This document shows positions 22,456 to 34,100 of a stretch of 64,000 bases of DNA, in pieces. Source of the stretch: Toxotes chatareus. Lineage: Eukaryota > Chordata > Actinopteri > Toxotidae. The position numbers were made by a program, and so were the translations under genes. The notes under the pieces were generated by a model. It saw only the letters and a list, made by a program, of their open reading frames with translations. It was not told the origin of the DNA and searched no databases. The stretch is taken from the NCBI GenBank assembly GCA_016801885.1, contig CM028884.1, forward strand, positions 22,492,864 to 22,556,863, read 5' to 3'. Positions within the stretch are counted from its first letter, which is position 1; every line of letters starts with the position of its first letter.

Positions 22456-25400
22456 CTGCAAGGCAAGAACACAAGTCAAGATACAGAGATGTTAGTGAAT
22501 TAAATGCTCACATTTAAATTGATAGCATAATGTTCAAAACCAAGGTATTTACCAAATACAAAAGCAGAAACAATGTGTGAGCAAATTATTAGCATATTGT
22601 CATCTTTAGCTCCATTTTTGGTCTCCACCAACTCCTGAGGGAAATATTTGGCTCTTTAGCTATGAGGCTATGAGAGTAGTAAAAGTGAACCAAAACAGTA
22701 AAGTTGCAAGGAGAAAAAAAGACCAAAAAAGAACCCAAATATGCTGGAAGGAAAAGGAAAGGAAAAATAAGTGCTATAATTTAACGTGTTGAACATTTTT
22801 ACAACATATTGTCACATATACACTAAAATGTTTTTCTTTATAACTGACATTCATTTGATGTGGTCTTTCATGATACGTGTTATTTTTAAAAGATGAAAAG
22901 AAGGAGGGGGAAATGGGGGGGGGGACTGGGGAGGATGCCAGCGAAAGGCTGGAACCGTCTAAGTGAGTCATAAAAAAGAGGACACATATATTTGTCCCTG
23001 TGCCACACTGCAGGATACTTACGGCGAACCTCCAGTTTACACTCCACCGTGTCTTCTCCACTGTCGTTGACTGCTTTGCACATATACACTCCCCCATCGA
23101 ATGGACAGGGCTTACGGATCTCCAGGGTCAGGACACCCTGCTTACTGAGCATTCGGTACTTGGCTTCATTTGTGATGTCCATCTTGTTTTTGTACCAGGT
23201 CACTTTGGGCTGATGAGGTAGGACAAAATATTGCAGTACATCAACTGATATTTTTCACAATCTGCAATATTCTCACAATTACACAGTTAGGCCACAGTAT
23301 AGTGCCCGTCCATTAGTAACAATCACAATCACTGGATTTATCTGGTGGATACTGTTTCCCTGAGGATAAGGTGTTTATTACTCGCTACTAATCCCAAAAT
23401 ATGGCTGCATGAAGAGGGAGCCAGGGGTATGTGTATGTGTGTGTGTGTGTGTGTTATAGGTATACGTCTCTTTTGGTTTGGGAGAATATCCAGCAAACGG
23501 AACATTCACTAAAGATTTCCAGAAGGTTACATATTTCGCAGCCTTCTTTTAATGGGTGTCATCAAATGTATGATTGAATTTTATCACAAATATTCTTTAA
23601 CCACTTCATGTAATGACCCTACTGACCTTTGGTATGCCTCTAACTGAGCAACTGAGGGTCGCACTGTATCCTGCTATGATAGAACGGTTCACTAAGGGAT
23701 GGGTGAACTTAGGAGCCTCTGAGAAGTCGTGTTCCTTGTAGGAGGGTGGCTTGTAATCGATCCCTGAGGAGGCAGAAAGCATTTATGATGAATTAGATTT
23801 CACATATAATATCTATACTTGCAGGATATAAAATCAGAACCATGACTGCTTTGTGCTAATTATGTATGTGCAGAGAGAGCCCACCTGTTTTCTGGATGTA
23901 AGCGCTGTCCTTTGTGTTGCAGGCCTCTGGGCTTAGGCCCACTAGGTTCATGGAAAAGACTCTGAAGACATACTCATTCCCCATGATGAGGTCGGACACG
24001 ACGCAGTTGGTTCGCCTGTACTGATCGTAGACTGTATACCACTCCTTCACATGAATCACAAAAAATGTTTCAGATTCAGTTTTTCCAGTTCAAATACAGT
24101 TTATGTTGTACAGTACGTGCTTTGTAAGTGCAGTCAGACATGTGAATGGAGTAGGTTGATGTGTGCTCAGTGGGAATGGGAGTGTAATTAAGGAACCCAT
24201 CTTTTAACATAATAGAAAAATGAGATCAGTAATAATATAAAGACAGAATAGAGAAATAGAGTCCATCACATCTGATTTTCTTAGTTTGCATGTTTGCCAG
24301 TTCAACTCCTGAAACCATTAAGGCCATAAACTGACACAGTCCAAATTGAATCCATTTTTGTTTATTGACTCAAATTATATTCGCTGATTAAAAAGATGGA
24401 CATCCTACAATAATGACCCGTAGATTTGATTTCAAAATACCTTCATTATCTACCTGAAACTAAAGGAGTTGTTTGATACAGTTTAAATGTATTTATTTAG
24501 GTATAAGAAGGAAATAGGATATGGGTGGATTTAAAGTACATGTGCCCTCAGCACTTTTATCTCTGACATCCAACAGGTACACAGTACATTGTTATTGGTA
24601 ACATGATGATCAACATCCCCAAGCTTGCTATAAAGAGACACAAGTGAAATTAATTTGATCTAATAATGACTACACTGAAACATGAACCATCAGCCGAGCT
24701 GGACCCTGCGTCACTGTGCAGACAATCTGGACCAGGTCAAGGCTACGAGGATAAGATTAGGACATTCCTGGCTGACATTGTTCCTGGCAGCTTAAGGTGG
24801 AGGATGGTGGCAGCTGGAGCTCTTGCCAACAGGCCCACAATGCATAACTCCTGGCCTACGAATGAGACTGTGTGCTCAGCATTGGCTGATTACAGTATAT
24901 GTGTCACAAGGGAGGCTAAAATATCCCTCTGTGTCCATGCAGCATTCATCCTCCCACATGTACAGACACACTCATTTGTGTTAACGGAAAGGGGAGGTTT
25001 GCTAATGTGAGCTGTAATGACATTGTGACCATTGGATGTCAATTTTGTTTTCCACTCAGTTCCTGACTTAAGACTGGCTCAAGTCAGGTCGCTTTGTTCC
25101 TTGGATCCAAGGATGTAAGACTCTCACCATGGTCTTCTTGTCAGCTTTCTGAATGGTGTAACCAGTGATTTCACAGTTGCCGTTGTCCTTAGGCAGCTTC
25201 CACTCAAGTGCGACATTGAAGCCCCAGACATCCATGATCTTCAGAGCCTCAGGAGGCCCTGGGAGATCTACAGAAGAGAAATATGAATTCTGATTAACTG
25301 TCCACTGGCAAAGCCATAGAATGATAGGAGTTACTACCATGAACACAGTTATAGTTCACTACAGACCCACAAGTCAGCTCTGCATAGGTTCAGTCCTGCT

Positions 25401-28400
25401 TACCAACAATCTGTAGATAGACACTTGCTGTGTCCTCCACATTCTCAATCTGCACCTGGAGATCATACTTCCCCGAGTGTTTTCTGTCTGTCTTGCGGAT
25501 GAAGAGGATTGTATCTACTTCGCTGTTCCTCACATTAGCGAACGAGGGGCTTAGAGGCTCCCCATCTTTGCTCCAGGTAACCTTTGGCCTGGGCTTTCCC
25601 TGCATGACCAGAAAAGTCAAAGGGAGGGCTTCACATCAAAATGCTATGTGTCAGATTACAATGTACAGATGAACAACATCAACCTTTTAACAACATTCAC
25701 TGAATATTGCCAGTAGTATGTTACTCAGCCTGCCACTCCTCAAAGAATGAATCCTAATGACCTTGGTGATGTCCCTAACCTTCCATGTATTCCATACAAA
25801 CATTCTTTAACCCACGGTTGATAAGGTTACAACAGGGGCTGGGTGCATGGACGGATAATGAGAAAAGACAGGAAAAAGGCTCCATACCCCTCCTACGTAG
25901 GACCCTCAGACTAAAAGACCACAATATTATTTTTGGCTGTTTTGAGTCTCCCTTGGGTCATTTTGCTTCTTTTTGAAGTCGTTTATGCCTCTCTTTTTTC
26001 TTTCATATTTCTTTGTGGTTGTTTTATGTCTTTTAACTGAGATCTATGACTTTCAGCAAGAAATACCAACAGTCCCTTTACACAGAGGCTCTGACTCCCT
26101 GAGCCTTACAATACACTGCATACCATAAGAATGGAGAAACTTGTCAGGCTTTTTGTCAAGCAATGTAAAATTACATTTACCCTGACAGAAAATTTAATCC
26201 AAATCATCAGTCCCAAAACAACAACGCGCCCCCACATCCTCTTTTGATGATTTTGAAGTCAAACATCAAAAATACAAGACATACACAAAGCCACAAGAAA
26301 GACATCCATCAAAGCTTTAAATGTACAGCCACAGAACTTCAGCTAATATATTTATGTACACAATTTGGAGTTAATTGTGTACCAAATGGCTTAAGAAAGA
26401 AACCACTTTTGCTATGACACAAATTTTAATCCTGATTTTATCTTTTTTTGGCATTTTCCAGATTAATTAATGCTTTATACGTGAATAGGAACTCAGTCTT
26501 TGTGCAAAGTTCATGTTTCAGTCAGGTGTTTATACTGTATGAAGCCATCAGTAAAGCACCTTGGTGTTTTAATGATGATTTTTAAAACGCATCTGACTGA
26601 CTTAGCCTAATGTCTACTGCACCTGGAATGGAATCATAAGGTTGACAGTGTCTCCGACTTTCTTGATGAGAGTCTGACGGAGATTTCTGGGGAGCCAAAT
26701 TTTTGGGCGTTCTGTGCAACAAAAAACACAAAGTAAGAGGCGTGAAGGTGGAGTCTTGACAGATTAGCCTTGAACTAAAATAGATCCGTATTAACACACA
26801 TGGAAGAAAGGAAAGAAGCTAAAGGATGAGTTTAAGTGGGAAGGAAGGTCTGATTATATGGTTAGGCTGTCATGTTGCATATAAATAATTGCACATAACA
26901 GCACTGAAATAAAACTAGAACTAGACATTCGTCAAAAGGAATAAATCCTTATCTACTCACGCATTATCTCTCTGATAGTGACAGGTTGAGCCAGAGTGGC
27001 GGGAGCACTGGGTCCCGCCATGTTGTAGGCTCGCACACGGAACTGCAGCTTGTCCCCGGTGGTGAGGTCTCTGATGATCAATGATGTCCTCTCAGTCAGA
27101 CCCTGAATGGCTGGTATCCATTCATCAGCTGTGGCCAGAGAACACAGTAATCACTTGACTGCAATGGAGCCAATGTTGAAAAAATACAGATGGAAGTTCA
27201 TTGGATCCTCTATTCTTTTATTACTTTGAATAGATGTCATGTATGGCATGTATATATAATTTACTTAAATTCATTATGTAATTCATATATTGTTATTGTG
27301 CTTAAAATTGTTTTATTCTACTGTCATGGGGAGGCCCCGTGCACTAAAGTAAGGCACATGTGCTACACACTGTTTCTCATGTAGATTTTATCAGAATGTT
27401 GATGCTGGTGTGAACTGCTGGTGGTGATGTGTGTGGTATGAACATTTGGAGGAGGGGGTGAAGGAGAGAAGACACATTGTGATTGTCTATTTTATTTATT
27501 GAATTTAAATTGTGTTCACCTGTCTCCTTTGTTGCACTTCCTCTGTCAGACCAGGAACAGCCAAACCTGGGCTGGAGCGGCCCATTTCGTTAAACAGGGG
27601 GGGTCCCAGGGAAGAAACCAAGTGTGGTAGAGTGGGAAGGGTGTTTTGTCTTTTGTGGTGAAATGACCCGTATAAGTATCTTGTTTAAAAAGAAATATGT
27701 GTTTTTAAAGTACGTTTAACTGGACTTCTATTTGATAATATGTTATTTAATGTTGGGATTATTGTATGTGTGCTGGAAGAGATAATTGATATTGATTTCT
27801 TGAGAAGGTGCAGTCCACCAGTATAAAAGTGAAGAGGCTGTGGTGGCCGGAGGCTAGAGGAGAGAAGCATAGCTCCTGAACACACCTCCAGATTGTAGCC
27901 ATGGGCCCAAACTTAGCCAAAAAGGTTATAGAAACTCATTGTTGTATACAGGGTTTCTTGGCCACCCCCACATCTACATATGCATTTTGATTGTTTTAAA
28001 TAATATTGTGAATTGAATTAAAATATTTTACATATGTAGAATAAAACAATTTAATTTAAAGCACAATAACAAATTAGTGAACCACAATATATGAATTACA
28101 TAATGAATTTAAGTAAATTAAACATGGGTTTAGTTAGGAATTACTAAGGAAATCAGAGTAACTAATACTCAGAATTTTTGTGCTGAAACTGCTTACATAA
28201 TTTATTTGAAATTACTCAAAAATATTAAGTAACTTAAGTCAACTTAAAAAATATGTCTAGATTTAGATGAATGTATTGCATGCGACCACTTTCAACATTA
28301 AAATTGAGTAAATTCAACAAAACATTTTTTTCAGTGTATGCAACAACTTGGAATGTGATAATATGGTTTGCACCTTAACCATTCAAACATTCAGCTGCCA

Positions 28401-29443
28401 GGGTGCCCCCTGAAATTTTCGGACCCTTTTCCTACCTGACAATATGCAGTTGCTGCATTGCTGCGCATCACTGTGGTAAACTGATTGGCATACAAACACT
28501 TAGATGGTGTGTGCTGCAAAAAATACTTCCTTATCAAAAGCATGCAGGGGTTGGCTCCAGCACTTACTGCCCTCCTTGCAGTACTCAACCCCATAACCCT
28601 CGAGCTCAGCAGAGCCGATCCTCTCAGGCCGCCGCCACTTCAGCGAGATGGAAGTGTCACTAATGTCGTCGACACACAGTCCGATGGGCTCACTTGTAGG
28701 GGCTGAGAGCGAGGCAGAGGGCAGATAAACGGACTGTGTTAGTTAAAGTGTAGTAGGTTGGGAAAATGCCATATAAATAGTATTTATTTAAAAAAAAAAA
28801 ACCCCTTATTTTTTTGTAAAATCATTAAATCACTGCAAAGGTGATTTTATATTCTTCAGTCTTTACCTCTGAGGTAGATGTACTATGTCGCCAGGAGATG
28901 ACGGTGTGGTGTAGTGGCTCAAGTGGGGAGGGAGCTCCGCGCAGGCGCAGTTGAAAATAAATGAGCGCCAGCGGAACACGCTAACTTGTGTCCTCCTCCT
29001 TTGACCCACAGGTAATACCAAATTTTACTTTTTCATCGTTCAGTATTGTATGTACATGAAAGATAAAGTGTGGAGAAATGTTTAAAATGATTTGACATGT
29101 TTGGGAGATGCATGTATGAGGTGACGAGTCTCGGCTTTGTTCCAGTGTTTTTGCCGGTAACTTTAGTAACTTTAACGTTACTGTAAACGTATTTTTGTTC
29201 ACGTATCGGTATTTAATATTAAGTAATTTAATATAAAGAATTAAGGTTATTTGAATGTTTTTAAGAGTTTCAGTTGCCAGTGATTTTAAAAAAAAAAGCT
29301 TGGTAAGAGGCGCTGGGTTTCGGTTGCTGCGGTGCACACCGCGTCATTTTGTGACCGTTAAGTATATATGTGCGCGTGCATGTGTGTCAGGGAGCGTGCT
29401 ACTTAATAAAAACGTGCAAATGGGTTTGTGCATTAGTAGTCTT

Positions 29444-29483
<40 letters not shown>

Positions 29484-31100
29484 TAAGAATGTGTTTTGAT
29501 TTTTCTTATTTTGAAATATAGGAATTGTGTCAGTTTTATGTTTCACGTTGGATCAATTACTTTGTACTCTGATGCTGAGGGATGCATATTATTATTATTT
29601 TTTTTTTTACATTTACTCGCATTTCATGTAAGAAATGTATATATCTATACATATGTATTTGTTTTATGTATTTTTATCTGAGTGAGAGAAGAATGTTTTA
29701 TGTTATTTATCGTCTGTAATGTGAATTTGTTGTCATTTTATTTTTTAAAGCTTGATCACAAATGCGCGCAGGGGCAATTGAAAATAAATGAGCGCCAGCG
29801 GAACACGCTAACTTGTGTCCTCCTCCTTTGACCCACAGATTGCACAGTGCTGCCCAGTCTGTGTAATCTTTGCTGCCGGTCCAGATTCCACTAAGTCTGG
29901 CAAGGGCTTTTGAGTCTTTCCAAGTGTGTTGCACTGCCAGGAATGATTTTAAAATGACCCACTGACTGAATAAGCTAATGACAAGCTACTGCAACAAAAA
30001 GGGAACTAATTTAAAATGTATATGAAAGACATCAGGCCATCTTGCTAGATTCCACTTTAGTACTAAATACAGTAAAGCAAAGGTCTGGTCTGTGTTGTCC
30101 TTATACTATACACACTACTACGTGTTGTGGGCTCATTATTGAGGTAATATTTAGTCAACCATATATTTTTATGTTGTTGCAACAGCTTGCTGACAACATG
30201 GGGACGGACTGAATGGTGCTGAATTTTCGTGGTGGCCTTGTCGTCAGGAAGGCCAGTACTTTATGTCACAGGACACAGGCTAAGTATACAGAGCAAACAA
30301 ATGATGGGAACACCTGCCAGAGGTCAAGGGTTTCCATGTGTGTAGAAAGTCACTGCAGCAGGGGTTGTTTTGTTTAAAAAATAGCTCACAGTAGTATGGA
30401 CTAAAGATTGGACAACGAGACGACGAAAGAGTGTAAAGCAAAGTCTCATTCAGAGGAAAAATAGAATTTTTTTTTTTCATTAAAATTAACATGACGGGAC
30501 ACCCCATAATCACAAAACCATGCTCACCACTTTCAGACATGCACGTCTGAAAAATGAGCACATAAACACAATTGTGTTTCATTTGTATTTCTAAAACCTA
30601 CGTGATAATCCTACATCTCAAAATGAATAATGCCTACTGCCAACAGGTTGCGGCTCTGGCTCTGGTTCAGCAGCAGGAACAGGCTCCACAGGGGTCTTCT
30701 CTGCCGTAGGTGCAGCTCCCTCCTCTGCACTTTCTGTTGGGGGGACACCCTCTGCTGATGGCGTCTCATTCTCAGCTGGAGCTCCCTCTTCCACGCTGGA
30801 GGCTGCCTCTGCAGGGGCAGCTGCTGGTGGTGCACTGCTGGCTTCTGTTTCCTGTTCTGCGGCAGGAGGTGGAGGTGCCACCTCTGCTGGTGCCTCCACT
30901 GGAGCAACAGCTGAGGTCTCCTCTGCTGGTTTCACTGGTTTCTTTTCTTCCACTGGTTTCTTCTCAGCTGTCTTTGGGAGTTTAGGCTTTGTCATTCTTT
31001 TTTAGCCTAAAGCAGTCCAGCTGCTGATTGAAGCCGGTGGTTGTACGTGTCCGCCTCTTCTGCCAAATGCCTTCCTCGAACCAATGTTGTCTCTCTCTCT

Positions 31101-31155
<55 letters not shown>

Positions 31156-34100
31156 ACTCTCTCTCTCACTCTCTTGTCTTGCTGCAGAACAATGCTTCTT
31201 CTGCAGCAGCCTCCTCAGTAGCACAAACCCTTTTGTGTTAAGCAGCTGGTCCCAGCATGGCCAAGTGCTTCCAGGCCATTATTTATAGAGAGAGATGCCA
31301 TGGATAGTTTCCTAATCAGCTGTCTTACAAGCGATTGTCCATCTGGATACAGTGATGTTCCCTCTTAAATGAACAATTGGAGGATGAGATGGTTGTTAAA
31401 AATCAGTGATAGACTTAGAGACAATCCCAACCTGAGCCCCTGCTTTGTAGGATACTGTCAGAGTAGGTCTTAGTACAGGCCTGGTTCCAGACCTCAAGAT
31501 TATGGCACATATCTCAGACTAGTTTCCAGTTCATTTAAAATTTCTATGTTCAGCTCTAACATGACTGCCCAATGCCAGAATGTTCTGGTGTTGTTTTATA
31601 TTTACTGATGCCTGCTAGGTGGGACATTTTCTTGTATATAGAGGAAACAGAGACTTTATTCACATGGGTCTACTTCTTTTAAGAATTTAATCTGGTGGTC
31701 ATGTGATACAGGTCATGTTACATTTGTTTGGAGCTTGACATGGATGCAGTGCTATGAATTCTGCGGTAGAGAGGAAAGGTCTGTCATTCCACACATGCAC
31801 ACTCAAACATTGATGGTAGTGGAGCTTTCATGCAAGGTGCTTAAAGGGGAACTCCACTGAGTCTGTTCACAGGTCTGGGGGAGTACTACTAAAAAGGAGT
31901 ACAGTAGGCACCAGGTTTCGAGTTCTGCTGCCATTGAAATAAATTGGTGTAATATCTTGCTTAAGGACAAATCGGCATGAAGAACAGAGTGCAGGATCGG
32001 GTAACCAACCCTGAGCTACCTGAGCCTCAGCTTCACCTCTTTAACAAGTAAATTCACACTGTATGACTTTGGTGTGTTGTTTTCCTCATCATTTGGCACA
32101 AAACATTTGGAACTATATGGCAACAAATCCTCTGTCTGTCCACACACACACACACACCCATAACACTCATAACTGACTTTACTCTGGAATGACCTGTGGG
32201 TCATATATTGTATGTGCAACCTATATTTTTGTGACACGGTGACAATCCACAGACTTCTGGGATTACAGCAAACAAACTGCAAACATGATCCCGTCCTGTC
32301 ATGACCACAAGCCAACCAGGCCCCATGACCCCAGAGAAACCTTAGACTGAACACACCAGGCATGACACAGCCCCAGAACCATCAAAAATCAAACATGTCA
32401 GCCTCTACCGCTGCTCAGCTAGACAAGCCATCAATCAAGTGTTCAAAAATGATTTTTTTTTCTTTAATCAAACAATTAATACATGATTATTACTCTTTCT
32501 GCAGCAGCTTCAACAACAAACAACTCCTTTCAACAACTCCTTTGAATATGCAGTGAAGCAAATGTGTGAAAATTGTTAAATGAATGCACATGGGATATGA
32601 GCCTGTAGAGACCTGTATGTAAAGACTCACCGACTGGCACAAATGGCTGTGAGGCAGGGCTGTGACGAGACATGCCAATGCTGTTGACAGCATACACTCG
32701 CATTTCATACGGCACTCCTTCAATCATCCGCTTGGCTTCATAGGTGGTTTCAGGGTAAGGGTCAAAGTTCAACCTCATCCACCTGTAGCTCTTCTTCTTC
32801 TTTCTCTCCAGCACATAGCCTGAGAATTAAAATGGAAAGAAGAAAGAAAGATGTTGTTATCAGTTATGCTGTTGAGGAGGATACTTAAGAAATGAGCTAA
32901 AAATTTAAACAAAGTATTTCAAAATGTTTTCACCAATGATGGGCTGTCCGCCGTCAAACTGAGGGGGATCCCACTGGACAATACAGGAGTCCTCTCCCAC
33001 ACTGAGGATTCTGGGAGCCTGGGGTGGATCTGGCACATCTGGGAGGGAAACATTGCTCATGTGATTAAAAAAAAAAAAAAGTATATTTACACTCATTTCC
33101 ATTTCATTTTTTAAAAGAGATTAAATCCATTTGACTTAAAATATTTGTAGATTTGTGATTATATGCAATGATTTCATGACTTTGATCGCTGCTTTGTATG
33201 TGTTTGGTAACTTGCAGAGTTAAGGCTTATGTCCACATGCTCTCACTTACCGACAACTTTCACATTAATATCTGCAGTGTCCTCCCCAGCAGGGTTTCGA
33301 ACCACAACAGAATAGACTCCTTCGTCCTGCCTCTCAGTCCCCTCAATGGTGAAGACACAGTGGCCCTTGGTGGTCTCGACATGGACTCTACCATCTCCCT
33401 CTGTGACGACCTAGACAGTGGGAACCGAAGTAGCATTTACTGGACTGTGCCTGAGTAGAGCCTCTACTGGTAAGTTTCCTTTCCCTCTAAACTGATTGAT
33501 AGCTCTGTTGCACATATAGTAGGTAAAGACACCGGTACGGTAGATGTAGTAGAGGTATATTAACATCATTCCAGTTTTGGAGAGATGATAAACATGACAC
33601 TTTCCAGTGCAAGTCAGCAGTTTCTTGACATATTTGGGCAAATCATGCTTTTCAAAGCCAACAATACATGTTGCTTTGAACACAACTCCAGACACTCAGA
33701 CATCGCCATGCAAATGCAGGACCAGTGCTCAGAAGGACAGTTGTGTGCATGTACTGATTTCTTGTATTTCTTGTAGATGAACAAAATACTGTCATTATGA
33801 TATGTAGTACTGTGCAAAAGTCATAGGCACTTTGTATGTTTAGATTTTTGTCACACAACACCATCAGGGAGGCATCTGTTTCATATTCATTCTGCAGCAC
33901 GACAACAATCCTATCTTCAATGACAAGAAGAAGAAGAAGGAGTCTTGCAACAGATGGTCTGACCCCCATAGAGTCTTGATCTCGCCATTGCCAAATCAGT
34001 TTGGGATCACATGAGGAGACAGAAGACAATGAGACAGCCTAAATCCACAGAAGAGCTGTGGGAAGTTCTCCAGGATGCTTGGAACAAGCTGTTTCAAATG

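Noticed and set aside
28981..29337. 118-codon minus-strand frame between the direct repeats
   Set aside because: No homology is recognised, and it contains low-complexity AT-rich sequence.
30636..30644. CCT|GTTGGC as the donor of the alternative first exon
   Set aside because: It would leave phase 0, which does not fit the phase-1 C7 acceptor. The CA|GTAGGC site six nucleotides on fits.
30611..30985. Other long frames overlapping the Ala/Pro/Glu-rich exon (91-100 codons, both strands)
   Set aside because: They are shadows of the trinucleotide-biased MTKPKLPK frame. Only that frame has a defined start, an in-frame upstream stop and a phase-compatible donor.
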